A model generated the notes under the pieces. It worked only from the letters and a program-made list of their open reading frames with translations, did no database searches and had not been told where the DNA came from. Both the position numbers and the translations under genes were made by a program. Positions 1 to 13,307 of a DNA stretch of 38,513 nucleotides are shown piece after piece (position 1 is the first letter of the stretch; every line of letters begins with the position of its first letter). Source of the DNA: Hyphochytrium catenoides. Lineage: Eukaryota > Sar > Hyphochytriomycetes > Hyphochytriales > Hyphochytriaceae. The DNA is taken from positions 5,202 to 43,714 of the forward strand of contig FLMG01003442.1 in the NCBI GenBank assembly GCA_900088475.1, written 5' to 3'.

Positions 1-12
1 GAGTGATGAGAC

Positions 13-3000
13 TTAGCCATGGGGAGGCAGTGTAAGGAAGGGTAACAAGGGGACAGACCGATGTCGACACGCCAGGCAAAGCAGAGTCAGGACGAAGTAA
101 ATTTTGGCAATAACTACCATGTAGGTCAGCGACTGATTAAAAAGGATCGGAGGGGGTTTGGCTAAGAATTGTGAAGGGTTCTCAGTCCAAACCATCTCAC
201 TAACTTGACTTTGGCGTCCAGTCTTACGCACCTTGAGAATGATTTCGGCGAGGCCTAATGCTGATAGGAGGAGTTGTTTATCCTCTTGTTCGTTGGTGGC
301 TGCTGAGATGAGGAGACACAGCCAAGCCATTATGCCCTGTGCCTGTACCAAGCGCCGGCATACGGCAGGAATCTGTGCCGCCCTGCTCAGGACCTTGAAG
401 GTCGCACCAATTGATAAAGAGTCCGCCACCGAGGACTGGATGACAGGGAAGGAGCTACAGCTTAGGCTATCCTGATGAGTATAGGGATCGAAAAGAATCT
501 AACAAGTGGTTCCATGGCCTTCGTGGCAAGCATATCAGCCAGAATCGGACGGATCAGAGACGGCTAGAACTTCCAACAAGATAGAGGCACAAGGGAATAG
601 GGACGCAGAGGCAGCGTGAAGCCTAAGCCTACCTGCACGAAGGCCATCAAAATATTCACCACCTTCCTTCTTTGAAGAAGGTTGTAGTCTTGCAAAGACA
701 GGAGCCCTCGCTCGGTTACCCGAAGGAGCCAGAGTCTTTCGGCTCTCTGTGAACTGCCTCCGCCGTAGAATAGGGCGTAAAATAGTGGGACATCCGCTAA
801 ATCTAAGGCAGGCCGTGCTAGCAAGAAGTTGTTGACAGGAATATAAAGCGGCTCTCCGGGATGTAAAAGGACCTGAATGCATAAGGTTGGTCAGGCCTAG
901 TGTGACACGGGACGGTCCGTCAAATAACAAAGAAAAGCTCTCTTAACAAAATTGACCAAGATATTGGCCAAACCAAGATAGAGGTACGTGGGATAGCAAA
1001 GAATGAGTTCATCAGGCGGAAGATATGACCCCAGAGCTCAACGTGAAAGCCAAGGAGAATGATAGTGATACTCACCGCGATCGCGCTGCGGACGAAAGCA
1101 CAGATGGCAGGCCGAACTCTCTGCAGCTTGACCGTGAGTCCGTTCCTTAACGCCTCCAAAAGCACCAGCAGCTGCGGCCGTTCTCTCAGCTCTGTCCCCA
1201 CCGTATTTTTTTGCTCCATTTCATCTGCCCCTCCCAGCCTTTGGTGGACCACTGCTACCACTGAGTATGCAAGCCTGCGGACATCGATGCTAGCAGAGCT
1301 CAGGCCATAAACAGCAAGGGAGAAGAGCCCACTTTCAAAAAAGCGACGCAGAGGGAAGAAGGGCTTCTGGACCGCCTCGAGGATAGGCAGGAGGAAAGTA
1401 CTGGGGTCATAAATGTTACAGAGCTCATCATCCTCATATCTAAGATACTGCTGATCAAAAACTTCGCCGCTCTCCTCTTGCTCCTTATCAACTTGAACTT
1501 CTGGATGATCGCCGTCTTCCTCCTCAACGTCGGTTTCCTCTGGATTTAACTGGTCCTCTGCATCTATCAGGTCATTTGCGGCCTTGCCTTCCGAGAGCTT
1601 TTCCTCTGCTAAAACACTGCCTTCATCTTGGAGATCTCCCTCTTCCTCCTTCTCCATCCACTTACCCTCAGGTCCAAGAGTAACAGGAAACTTGCTGAAT
1701 GTCTCACGGAGCTTCTGCGAGTCCACCAGTTTGAAGAGCCACTCGGAGAGGTCCAACAAAGGACTAGATGGATCTTCAGGTAGGAGCTGGGATGGAATAT
1801 TGTTAGCTGAAAGGCCGAGGCTGACGGTACGAGGAGAGTTTGAACAAAAGACAGGTAGTCTTTGTAACTTTAACGGTATCCGTGGAGAATCAGTGGAGGA
1901 CCAAAATCAGCTCTATAAGGCACAATGACGGAGCTACATAAGATTGGATAGCCTACTGGAGATTGGAAGCAGGCAAGACTTGGCTCACCGATCTACACTC
2001 AGCCCCGTGTAGGAAGGAGATAGCCTTCCACCGGCCTCCATGAGGATCTAGAACGCGAATAATTTGCTTCAATAGGAGATCCTCTGGAGAGGCACTGCCG
2101 CTATAAGCACCCACCATAGAAAAGAAGAATTGATCTTCCGACAACACTATGGATAACAGCTGAAGTCAGTCACAAACCCGCAAGGAAATGGAAGGCGATC
2201 AGCTGCAACAAAGAGGACATGCTATTATCGGGATGTCGCTTCGAGAGTAAGTTGACCAATAGTTCAGAGTCACATGTAGCTAAGTCGAGATAGGTAACGG
2301 AGAACCGGTCACATTACGTTGGCAATTTTCCTTTTGTGCTCCCGTGCAGAGGACCAACAGCAGATGTAAAAACTCTCTCCTTGCGTTTCTCAATTCTTGG
2401 TCATTTCTGTCCGGAAGGTGAACGCCATAGAGCGATTGAAGGTACTGGGGCTGGGAAGACAGAAGCATTAGAAGCTCCGCCTGGGACGGGACGATCCCCA
2501 AAGGGTCAAAGGCTCCCTCATGCCCAAAGAGGAGGCCTAGGATGAGCCTAATCGCGCGTAGACATGCTTCTACCCGCAAATGATGCTTCAGACTGCAGAT
2601 GATGAACTTCTTTGCAGCAACTCGAATCAGCTTCCTCTCCATCTTTGACACCCCTGAATCCGCTAACACGATCTCCAGGCGGGAATGAAAAGCAGGAGAT
2701 GAGAGCAATTCCTCATGAAGAGAAAGAAGCTCTGCCAAGTCAGCACCATTTTCAGTATCCTTCCCAGCCCGCATGCGACTAGCGATAGCAGTATGTTGCT
2801 GGAACATCCTCACAGCCTGCCAAATAGGTAGCACCTTGACCTGGGAAATGAGAGGATTAGCCGCAGACGAAGAAATATTTGAGTTTAAACTCTCCGAAGC
2901 CTGGATAACTTGCTCTAGAACTTCGCATTGTGTCCTAGACCATGTGAAAGACTGCTCAGGAACTCGCGGTACGATAATCTTCTTTCCCTTCCCGCCCTTC

Positions 3001-6000
3001 TTTTCTTGGCCTCCCACTTCAAGGAAGTCTTCTAAGACGGCGGTCAGAAGCGAAACATTGAGGTAAGGTGATGCAAAGTCCAGAGTAGCGATAACCAACG
3101 TCATTAAGCTGCCTAGGTGGCGTTGCTGACGATGATACGTCCCTGCGTCTTCGATTGATGCAGCCGGCTTCTGGAATAGGAGGGAGGAGCATTTGAGTAG
3201 AAGTGACGCAAGTTCTTCTGATTTGACTGAGGATGGGATAGAACCGCAACACGTCCAACAACAGTTCAGCCAAGAAAAGAGTTCGGTTGAGCCTGTCCTT
3301 AAGCAAAGCAAATGCAAAACGTCAGATGAGAGTCTGGCCCGATAGAATTGGGATCCTTGGACCATATTCCGCAAAATCGCTTTGAGTTGCTGCTGCATTC
3401 TCTTACCAAATGGTCTACCAATGCTTCCTTCGTCCAACTCTTGCCGTATTGCACTTAAACAGACCTCATAGAGCTCCACTGCTACAAAGTCAGGTCCGAC
3501 ACAGATCCCTGAGGGGACTCCCGTCCTCTCAACAGCAGTAAGCACCACGACGAGAGCTTCCAACAGCTGAGGAGACGGTGAAGAAGCGGCAAAGTGGCAA
3601 AGCCAAGGAAAAGAACCGGGACTAGAGAACAATTTGACAGTTCTCTCCTCCTCCATCTGTGAAGTGACTATATCCAGGCACTTTGAAAGTATGAGCGAGA
3701 TAAAAGTACGGGGTAACCCTTCCAGGTCCATTTGATGGCAGTGCTCGGCTATAGAAGGAAAGAGAAGCTCTTTCTCGCTGTCAGGAAGACAAGCGACTAA
3801 GCGTGAGAAGGTCACTAGCTTCTCTTGCCGCACATTTGGGCTAAGAAGGGCGGGAAGAGAGAGAGAGTTTAGAACCTGAGCGCGGATCAAGGATTTGAGA
3901 GAAGGAGAAAACACTTCCTTATTGCAAGAACAGGAAGATAGAAGAGATGTAAAGGCTCTGACGATGAAATAGTGAGCTCTTTTTTGGGTCTGCGAGCTCC
4001 CATATACAAGCAACTCCCGAGCGGCATGATCCAGCAGTCTCATCTTGACACCGCATTCTTTAATATGCAAGACGGTCTGGATGAGAAGGTGCTGCCAGAT
4101 CTCGATCTTGTGCTCATCCATCTCCCGGTCTTCTTCATGCCCTTCTTTTCTACTAAACGTAGCGTCCAAAGCCCCCACTATTTCTTGCCCCAACAGAAGG
4201 AGGTCGTTGTCTTGATTCTGAAGAAAAACATCTGCCAAGAGTACAGAACGAAAGCGGGCATGGCTAAGCGACGCCGATAACGTTTGGTTAGTTTGGAAAT
4301 GATGCATAGCAGGAATGCGGCAGAGAACAGGTGTTTGGTGTCCAGCAGGACCGGTTCCAACGTCAGTGTGCTTCTTTCTTCTCTTCCCTTGAGCTCTCTC
4401 ATCTGCAGCCAAGCTGGGAAAAAGATAGCTTTGCAAAGTCGCGGAATCTCCTATTGCTAGGTGGGAACAGCCAACAGAAGAGTCCTTCACTATTTCGTTC
4501 CCCATGGCGGCTTGATTACGAAGCGGATCAAGGCTCCTTGCGAGCAAGGAGTAAAGTTGAGCCTCTGGTTGGGATCTCGTGGTCCCGGATTCGCCCTGTT
4601 CAGCTACCTTTTGCCCACACTTGTCTACAAACTCAATCACAGCCTGTCGTCGGGTTGCCGAGTAGGTGTAAACCAGAGATAAGATGCAGGGGATAACATA
4701 ACCGCGAAAAGCGTCGGACGCTTCCTCCTCCAGCAGCTCTGATAGAGCTTGGAATTGACTTCTCATCTTACCAGAGTATATGGAGGGGCTTCTGAATAGT
4801 CCAGTAGCAGCGAGACACCAGACTATGAGGAAGAGATTGGGCAATTCCCTCGCGTCCTCATTCTCAGGTAGCAGCCTCTGCCCTGCCAGGCTGATTAGAA
4901 TTATGTCCTTAGCCAGCAAGCTGAGCGCTTGGACGAAAGCCACTAGATGTCGTGAGTCCAAGTTCTTCAGCCAAATTTGACAGTCAAGGGCTTCGTCCCT
5001 TTCATAAGTTGAAGGAAATGCACCTGTGGAGACCATCAGGTCCTTAAGCACTCCTTCCACGGACTCAGAAGTGACCCAAGCGTGCCCCGCCCCCTCGGCA
5101 CCCCTAGCTAGCAGATAGAGCTCCACCAGAACTTGTACCGGCGACTGCCCTGCACTTCTAGCGCTGGATCCAGTCAGTAACCAATCCAATCTCTCTGAAC
5201 CCAATGCCCTTAGGAGTTGCATTGCTGCTTCCAGTGTCGCTGGTGGCGCCGCTTTTCCAAGGGAAATGCTAAGAGGAATGAGCTTCCCTGGGTCCAGCCT
5301 GGCTTCGGTGACAGAGGAAGGCATCTCCTCGAAATAAAGTCGCAGGCAAACCAATAATCGCTGATAGAGAAGCTGGATCTGCCTATGACGCTCCCTAGAA
5401 GCACGATAAGAGAAAATTGACACGATAAGAGAGATTGACACCGAGGAGCACAGAATCAGACTTTGAGCGGAGAGAGAGCCTGGAGAATAGCCACGCACGT
5501 CGGCCATAAGAGCTTTCGGATCACACATAGACTTACCCTTCTTCGTTGGGCTCCTCATTAGCGATTGACAATTCCTGGACTAAGCGGTTCTGAAGTGCCA
5601 CTAGGATCTGGACTTCTGGCAACCTCTGCTTCAAAAATTGGCGTACGTCTTCCTGTAGCCGTATCTGACTCAGCAGCTCGCAATAACACCTTGCTCTTCT
5701 CAGCAGGTTTATGACTAGGTTGACCGTCACATAGACAATGTACCAGTTCTTCTGTTGCAGTCCTTTCCCGAGTTCCTTCTTGTTTACTTTACTAGGAATA
5801 ATGAAGTTGACCAAGGTGGCTTTATCTATCGTTTGAGGGTGCCCCTGGCCATCACCAGCTGACGGGTTGGAAGTCCTCAGCACAGCTGTTTGTGACTCAA
5901 TAGTCAACTCAGTACGTAGGAGGGTTTCAAACCAAGACACGTTCGCAAGCCACCGAGAAGAAACTTTTGGCTCGAGGGAATAGGGAAAGCTCTTAAGATA

Positions 6001-7275
6001 GAGGAACAGGAGCCCTGGGAAGCGCTGAATAACAGCAACCGCAAGCCTCCGATGACTAAGTATCTCCTGAGGCCTCAGAGTCATGATAACCCTTAGCAGG
6101 ACCTTGTCTTGATACTTGTTCTGGGCCCAAAGGCTAGACCCGGCGCCTGTTGCAGGCCTAAAGACAGAATGCTCGCTGTGACAACAAACTTGGTCAAGTA
6201 GGTTGTCTACCAGGTTCGCAATGTTGGGCTCGTCGGAACTTGCAGAAAGCCTTGCAAGGGCTTCTAGTACGTAGCTATTAAAGAATTCGCTTTTGAACTT
6301 GTACAGGAGCTGCTTGTTCTCCAGGACACTCCCTTGCAGCGTTGCTACTATACGGGAAATGACGCGGAACTCATCCTCCTCTAGGCCTTTTAGCACAGAG
6401 TCAAACAGTCCCTGAGGTTCCAGAAGCTCACGCTGGATCTCTGGCACTTTGGTCTCTAGTAACGTGCATATCAGCTCCACAAAGTTAGCCCTCACGTCTA
6501 CAGTGGCCTTCGGGTTGCTTTTCGACGGTCTGCGAAAGGGAAGCCGTTGTAGCGGCTTGTTTGCTGCAAACTCCAGATACTTGCGCTGTACATCTCTTGC
6601 AATGAGACGGCTCTGTAAGGCTAGGGCTGTCAATAAGCGTAGAGTTGCCTGTGCTAGGCTTGAGCTGGTCTCAGCGCCTTGAACTAGTTGCTTGTACAGA
6701 CCTGTAAGTCTTTCTTTCAGAATTCGCTTGCACCACGGAAACGCCGCCTTTCCTCGACATACACGAAGAATGACAGCAAAAATCTCCGTGTGGGTCGTCA
6801 TCAAGTTGACAGATTTAGCCCTTAGATCTGAGTCCCATAACTCGAACAATTCAGTCAACAATGGAGACTGCCGGATATATTCTTGAAGCAATCCCTTTGG
6901 GCCCTCCTCAGCATCGACCCTCTCGCTTCTCCCTCTTGGCGGGGTACTACTCGGTGGCTCTAGCTTGTCCTCCTCCAACTCCTGCTCTTCCTCCTCTCCA
7001 TCACCCTCTGAATCGGCGTCTTCAGAGGCGGCATCAGCATCGTCGTCAGTTTCGAGGTAATCCTCTTCCAAAGGCCTGTTCGATATGTCCACACTCTGGT
7101 CCTCCTGGCTCTGATGATCTCCTCCTTCTCTGGCATTCTCTTGCCAACTCTCAAGGCCGCGATCTACTTTGATCTCGTGGGTGTCTCGGATGAGCTTCAA
7201 AAACCTCACGAGGCCCTTTTCAACCACTTTGGGCTCCTCAGAGGTGAGGATAGACAACAACTCCTGAATGTCCAT
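13..7275 (-). CDS. URB1: URB1/Npa1 nucleolar pre-ribosomal-associated protein, 7 exons
   Basis: Large nucleolar scaffold of early 60S assembly intermediates (yeast Npa1/Urb1). Model: complement join of 5537-7275, 2318-5394, 2178-2279, 1989-2146, 1076-1867, 633-872 and 13-435. All phases agree, giving 2176 aa (human URB1 is about 2270). The N-terminal Npa1 domain is seen in exon 1 (GLYKQLVQG, ARDVQRKYLEFA, RANFVELICTLLE). The C-terminal NopRA1-type domain spans exons 5-7 (about residues 1840-2110), with the conserved block RPALDLADVPLFYALFYG followed by RLWLLR and LLQRRKVVNIL. Two acidic stretches lie near residues 75-110 and in exon 5. Introns are 142, 38, 31, 121, 203 and 197 nt; the 31- and 38-nt ones are extremely short. 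The start is the ATG at 7275; the frame opens further upstream only through a GTG at 7314. The exon-4/5 acceptor (1868) is the least certain junction. Family assignment is secure. Confidence 0.93.
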
Positions 7276-8070
7276 CCTGCCCTCTAGCAGGTCGGGGCAC
7301 TCCAATATTTCCACTGGGGAGGTGGCAGGACTCCGAGTTAGAGGCGGGGATCAAACGCTACCTACCAGCGGGCATCTTGTCTCAGAGAGACAGTGCAGCA
7401 ACATGGCGCATGCCGCTCAGATAATGGGAGCAGATTGATAGAGCTTCCCGGACGTTCCCGGACGGGGCAGGATGTCTGTCTTATCATTCACCGTGGAACT
7501 ATTATGGGCGTCACGGATCAGAACGCATGATGAAGAGCTCCACCAAGGATGATGGATCGAAATGGTTGGCACGACCAGCTCCAAGGGGAGATCAGACTAA
7601 TCCGAGGGGAGATCAGGTTACTCCAAGGGGAGATCTCCACCCCGATGAGCTTGGCGTGTTCATGTGTAGCGATGGAAGAGACATTCTACCATCTCAAACC
7701 ATGAGAGAGCAGGTTCACTATCAGCAGCAAGCAATGAAGATGCAGCTAACACCTACCGCGAGCACACATATCTATGGAGTCTCACGTCTGTCTCATCGCA
7801 GTAGTAGGGGAGTCTTTTGTGGTCAGTCCACAGCATCTGTAGCTGATACTCATAAACTATGGAGTTGAGGGTAACTATCACTCCAGTGTCATCTAAGTGG
7901 GACTGAATCGGGTGTGAACATGAGGGGAAGCTCTCCCGCTAAGGGGCTAACTGTGAGACATTACCGAGCTCAGTCTTTGAAAGCCCAAACGAAGCTATAC
8001 GTGAGTGGATACAGCAACATATGGCGGAGAACCTTTTTCACGCTTTAGGAATATAGTTCTAGAGGTGGTT
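7276..8070. other. Spacer: URB1 upstream region and SLC18B1 3' flank
   Basis: About 795 bases with no recognisable gene. The part next to 7275 must hold the URB1 promoter and 5' UTR. It contains a 21-nt tandem repeat (listed separately) and a short direct repeat, CCCGGACGTTCCCGGACGGG, near 7449. An open frame on the plus strand at 7527-7868 exists but consists largely of the tandem repeat and resembles no known protein. Confidence 0.6.
7581..7641. repeat. 21-nt tandem repeat, about 2.8 imperfect copies
   Basis: Copies begin at 7581, 7602 and 7623, each starting CCAAGGGGAGATC or CCGAGGGGAGATC. The spacing is exactly 21 nt and the first half of each unit is nearly invariant. Function unknown; it lies 300-370 nt upstream of URB1. 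Confidence 0.75.
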
Positions 8071-9932
8071 TTAGATAGATGTGTCTTCGAGGGAGTGATG
8101 CCGGCCTATTTGATAGCCACTTTCAGTAGGGGAGAATGGCTGAGCGCTCCCAGCTGAGCCAATGCTTGGCCGACCATTCCTATTCCCACTTCTTTTGACT
8201 TTGTGATAGCGCCCTCTCCGGGATATTTGCACTGGTGCCTTGTCGTAGGGGATCTCAACCCGAGGCCTCTCCAGATCAGATGGGCGAATACCTCCTGGGA
8301 TGTCAGTGGAATTTACCACGGCTGTAACGTAGGTGACTGATATGTTATAGATATAGCCTCCGAATTTCGACCATTCCCAGCAGAAGAAGCCTGAGAGTAC
8401 GAGGGCATAGAAGGCGATAAGAAATGCCCAGATAGTAGAAGCCCAGCCAAAACCAGTGCCAGCCACAAGGGTTCCCCCAGCAATGGGGCCTATAATCTCA
8501 CCCAGAGAGAAGGAAGAATTGACAATCCCTGTTAGGGCGGCGTTAGCACCGACATGACGGAGGACAATGGATACACAAGACGAACTAAATACCTGACAAT
8601 ACGTTAATTGAGTCGTATGAAAGGTCGTCTGAGGTTGAGATCAAGTAGTCCAGTACCGGTAGCATGGCCATATTCTGACCCACCCCAATGATTAGCAGAG
8701 CAAAAATAATACTGTTGAGGGACATGGGTAAGCTGCTAATCAGAGGCGTAGGTCCTAGAATAAAGAACCCAGCTGCAATCATTGATAAGCCCGCAATAAC
8801 GACTGTTTTGGGACCAAATCTGTCCCGGTGACTTGCCCACCCCGTCCCCGGCGCGACTAAGGCATAAGCGCAGGACATGACGAAGAATAAGCCGCCCACA
8901 AGAGCTTTGCTGCTGACCAGAGGAGCTACATGGCCACCAAGAGTAGGTTCCAGGAAGGAGCAGCTACTATTACTTAGGGTGGCAGCCCCTACGATGGCGT
9001 GGTTGGCATGAGATGGTCAGTCAGCCTCAAAATCTTTAGGTAAACCTTACCAGCAACCAAGAGGATAGAGGGTCGTCTGATAACATCCTTCATGGTCAGA
9101 TCTGTAGAGTCATCTTCCTCCTCCATATCAGCCTCAGAGGGTAGGAGGACCGACAACAGCACCAGGAGAGACAAGGAGAGCACCGCCGTCACGATAAAGG
9201 CAAGAGGATATCCTCCAATCTCAAAAAGCACGCCTTCAAGTGATACTTAGAACACTTTCTACCTCAGAGTGATCCAAGGCCGCCTTACCTGCGACGGGTG
9301 GGCCAATCATGTACCCAATGCCATACGTAGCCTCCGACATTCCCAGTGCTAGAGAAAGATTCTCCTGGAATATCACTGCCAAGGTTGAATACGAAGCAAC
9401 TTCCACTGCGGCTGCCCCCAAACCCTGCAGCAGGCGAACCACGAAGCAGAGGACAATGAAGGTTTGCTTGTGCTGGATGTAGCACAAGAAGCCAAAGCAG
9501 AACGTTGTTGTTGACAACAGCACAATTCCCATGAAAAGCAGGCGGCGTCGGCCTACTATGCCGGCTGCAGCTCCCAGGAACGGCGATGTGACGAATGCGA
9601 CGCATGCAAAGGAGCTAAAAATAAGACCAATAACTGTTTGGATCGCAATGAGTTAGCCAGTGATTCCGTTAGTATGAAAGAATCAGGTCAACGTACTGAC
9701 CTGTGTCTGAAACACCCTTTGCTGCAGCTTCGTCAGGGAACAAAGGAGCAAGGAGGGAGTATACCATAGATGCAACCGTGGTAGTAAGACATAAGCCTAC
9801 TAGGGCCAACCTCTTCCCCCCAACCCCTAGGCCCTGCGGCCCTTGTGATATCAGAGAGGTCTTTTCATCGGCCACGTAAGCACTGGGAGGAGGTTGACCT
9901 TTGCCAGCGGCGCTGGATGCTGTCTGCGCCAT
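8071..9932 (-). CDS. MFS transporter, SLC18B1-like (vesicular amine/polyamine family), 5 exons
   Basis: Twelve-helix major facilitator of the SLC18 type; animal SLC18B1 loads polyamines into vesicles by H+ exchange, but the substrate here is not known. Model: complement join of 9701-9932, 9289-9633, 9051-9233, 8593-8988 and 8071-8528. All introns split a codon after its first base; they are 55-67 nt long. The protein is 537 aa. The loop 2-3 MFS signature appears as AAAGIVGRRRLLFMG. Helix 4-5 carries RLLQGLGAAAVEVASYS and YGIGYMIGPPVAG. The second half has GWASHRDRFGPKTVV and LGEIIGPIAGGTL. The polar N-terminus contains a dileucine-like EKTSLI; a ~90-residue basic, Ser-rich tail follows the last helix. 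The start is the ATG at 9932 (MAQTAS); the frame is open further upstream without an ATG. The family is clear; the subfamily is inferred. Confidence 0.88.
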
Positions 9933-10452
9933 GTTCCACGGGTCACTCGGCCATGAAGTCGACCAGCTCGAAACCTTAATAATCACGACCACGATGACTC
10001 TCTCGTGCTTCTAATCACTCGATAGAAGAGACTCTGGCGTTGGCCTTGGACGTCTCCATAAGCGGATCCGCGCGCAGACGAAAGAAGAGCGCAGTCCGCC
10101 ATCCGCAGTGCCTGACTTTTGAAGCTCCAAGAAGCTCTTCATGGCACCAAAACCAAAATGGCGGCGCATTATTGCATGAAACAAACGACCGAAAGCTTCT
10201 TGGAATTCATTTATCTCCACCAACAGTTTATTTTTCCGTTAAATATTTCAATGGCGTCCAATATGTTATAAATGTGCCCACCTCATGAGCTCAACTTCGA
10301 CTTGGACACACCTGAAGCTCCACTTTTGTCTGCCTTGCTGGAGAAGAATGGCAGGATCGCAGGTAGAGCTTCCTCTTTGCGCTTTGTTCTCCAAGAGGCA
10401 GTCACTTGCAAAATCTTCTGGTAAGGACGTACATCTGCAACAGCCAGCGCTC
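9933..10452. other. Spacer between two minus-strand genes
   Basis: No gene recognised. It must hold the SLC18B1-like promoter (next to 9932) and the 3' UTR of the UBXN7-like gene (below 10453). A minus-strand AATAAA at 10227-10232 is a possible polyadenylation signal for the latter. Confidence 0.5.
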
Positions 10453-12653
10453 TTAAACCCATTGCATGACTACAACTGCGTTAGAGAGCTGGGCGTCCTC
10501 CAGAGTCGACTCCTGGTTAGAGTTTAAGACGCGAGTGGGAAACATAGTTCGCAGCTCGAAGGGGCGATGTTTTGCCTCCTGAAGCTAAAAGAGGGAGCGT
10601 TAGCTGATACACCTTAGGCGCTCGACAAGTGCCATGCGTTGATTAACAGTACCTGTGACCGAACAAAGGCAAACAAGATAGAGACTAGGTCGGACTTAAG
10701 AAATCTGCGGACAAAGCGCTGGCCATCAGCTAGCCGTAGCTGAATTCTCATCCCGTCGGGATTAGATGCTGAGCCAGAGACACTGATGAGTCTAACTGAG
10801 AGAGAGAAGCTGAGCTTTCCGTATCACTCACCCTCTGGCTCAGGAGGAACTGGAACGTCCTCCTCAGATTTCTGTTCTTCCACAGCAGCTCCTTCCGCTT
10901 GGCCAATCGCCGTTTCTTCGGCTCTTGGGTCCCTTACGGGAGATGAGTCGCCCATTAATTCATCTGAGTCCTTCTGTCTATCAGAATCGTCAAGTGAAGC
11001 CGCTATAGCAGCAGCCAAGTCATCGTCATCCCCAGAAACGTCAATGATGCTTGGCTGAAGATGGAGAGAATTAGGTTGGCAGATGAAAGCTAGGAGGACG
11101 ATAGACTAACCTCTTGCCGTGAAGGAAGAACTTGTGGCGCCGCCATAGGGTGCTTGGAACAAAAGTTTGTCACTAAACAATGGCTTATAGTTAGTGCCTC
11201 GGCCCGGATTGCCTGGAGAGAAGTTGAGCACGAATTACGAGTACCTCTCTCTATCATAACTTCTGGATCAGCAAATCCTGTCCATTGCGCCATCCTCTCG
11301 GCTGTGCGAGGATCTATGATTCCGATGTGGGGTAGGTCTATCGGCTGGATATTGTACAAGGTGCAGTAGCGCTTCCCTTCGTCAGTCGTGTCGTAAGTCT
11401 GCAAAGGGTAAACTCTCTTAGATTTTTGCGAGGACTGATGGCTCATACAAGTTTAAACCAGGACACCATAATAGTTGTCGGCTCGTCATGATACGGGCTG
11501 AGGGTGGATGACAAGCACCAATGGACGGCAATAACGGACCTGCCAGAAGATGAAAACACTCGAAATCAAGTTTTGAAGCACTTCGTTGGACCATGTGTCT
11601 CTGTTCAGCATGTAGGAGGCAAACTCCTTGTCGTTCTGGATATTCACTAATAAATACTTCCTTGAATCCCTGGCCGCCTGTCTAGCCTGCTTACATAGCC
11701 ATTAATCGGTTGTCCTGAAGAATCCTCGTGGTGTAGAATGATCACCTGTTGAAATGTACCGTGAAAGAGAAGTTCCAAAGGTGGCTGAAAGAGACTGGCC
11801 AGTCCGGCTTGTCCGCCATCTCTGGGCGCTGGAATGCCACCAAAGGCGGCTGCCGCTGTAGAAGATGAAGGAGGACATTATCAAGCGATCGAAGAGCAGA
11901 GTGATTAAAGCAGAGCGTACCCAGTCTTTGACTCTCAGCCGCAAAGTCTCGGAACGGATCCCTCACCAACGAGGAATTATGAATTGGTGGCCCAAAACCT
12001 CCCACCGCTACATGAAGTTAGCCTGGTAAATGTTTCAATCACTATACACGAATTTGCATACCTGGAAAGCCGAAGCCGGTGTCATCAACCAGTCTCTGCC
12101 GCTTTGATGGATCAGGGGCACGAACTCCCTCTTCTCCATAGCTGTGGTACAAACTCATAAGATCCATATAAGCAAAGCGGCCATAACTCGTGAGAGGATG
12201 CACCTGGTCGCTCCAGTTCCTTCTAGCGCAGTAGCGTTTGTGGAAGATCTAGTAGTACGAGATGAGGAAGGTGCTGAGCGGGAAGAACCCGCTGTCTCCG
12301 TGGGCTTTGGGGGGAGATCGCCACCAGTCTCCATGAAAAAGTTGACCTTTACGTGAAGCTGTGAGGTTGGGAGAGACAAATATAGGTTCAGTGGTGCCGG
12401 AAATCCATACCGCTTCTTCCATGTTCCAGTTGACAGCCTATGGTAAACACTATCAGCCACAGTTCCAAGAGTCAGTGCTAACGATCCAAGAGCCTTACCT
12501 CCAAATAGAGTCTAGCGGCATCCAGATCCGACCCTGTGATAGCCATGAAACTGCAGGGAAAACAAGGAGATTAGTGCACCCCATCAAAATTTGGATCAGA
12601 ATTTACAGCCATTGCACATACTTGTAGACTTTGTCCGATTCCTCAGCATCCAT
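10453..12653 (-). CDS. UBXN7: UBXN7/Ubx5-like p97 adaptor (UBA-UAS-UIM-UBX), 13 exons
   Basis: p97/Cdc48 adaptor that binds ubiquitinated clients through UBA and UIM and the ATPase through UBX. Model: complement join of 12622-12653, 12499-12550, 12411-12437, 12204-12358, 12062-12141, 11921-12007, 11746-11855, 11540-11686, 11245-11398, 11111-11172, 10832-11054, 10653-10795 and 10453-10584. It encodes 467 aa (human 489), with all phases consistent. UBA: residues 1-50 (ITGSDLDAARLYLE, NWNMEEA). Then VRAPDP and LASLFQPPLELLFHGTF, as in UBXN7. UAS: about 165-300 (KYLLVNIQN, NRDTWSNEVL, FIFWQ, IGIIDPRT, NFCSKHP). UIM: about 311-325 (DDLAAAIAASLDDS). UBX: about 388-467 (RIQLRLADGQRFVRRF, FELRTMFPTRVL, LEDAQLSNAVVVMQWV). 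Exon 3 is only 27 nt and exon 1 only 32 nt; introns run 36-141 nt. An ACTAAC branch site precedes exon 10. Start ATG at 12653. Confidence 0.94.
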
Positions 12654-13307
12654 TATGCAAAAGGTGGTTATGCCTTTCCTGTATTAGATCCTGAGTTTCT
12701 GACCTTCGGAGACACTCCTGCTTTTTGCGGTGGGACTTCAATATATATGATATATAAGCTGATGCACAGGGCGCGCTTCGATACCCAGCCGCAATAATCC
12801 TCGCCTACCGCCCCACGGTGCAATGTGGCACAGGTGTAAAATCGGCCTTCAGATCGCAGTCTCCGTCGTTTCCGTACGACAAGCGGTCCTTTTCTCAGGG
12901 AGAGCTAACACTACGCGACGAGGATGAGATAACGAGAAAAGTATACGGCCTGAGCTTACAGCGTTAGGCGGTGAGGTACAAACTTGCAGTGGTTATGGTT
13001 TGAGGGATCATGGTCTACTTGCAGCTCAGCTGCAGTCTTCACAGACCCACGCAGCGAGACCTTCGATTTCTTCCCCATCAGAAGGAAACAGCAGGAGAAC
13101 CAACATTGTTGAAAGATCACGAACCTTGGAAGTCCGCGCCGTGACACAGCATGCACCAAATGTACAGCTTGTAGTTGTAGTGTGCCACTGTACCTCGTAA
13201 CAACCACAACTGAGGAGATGATCATCATGCCATCAAAGGTATATGCGTACGAGTACTTGGTACACATTTGGGAGTTTTGTACAGAATGTTCTAACAACAA
13301 AAAGTTT
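12654..13307. other. Spacer between UBXN7-like gene and tRNA-Leu
   Basis: No gene I can support. The right part holds an open minus-strand frame (12956-13300) with an internal start MGKKSKVSLRG, but there is no similarity I recognise and no splice support. The left part is the UBXN7-like promoter/5' UTR region. Confidence 0.45.

Noticed and set aside
7527-7868. 113-residue plus-strand frame with repeated RGD
   Set aside because: The RGD triplets are the translation of the 21-nt tandem repeat; nothing else supports a gene.
12956-13300. Minus-strand frame with internal MGKKSKVSLRG
   Set aside because: Short, no similarity I recognise and no splice evidence; kept only as a note in the spacer.
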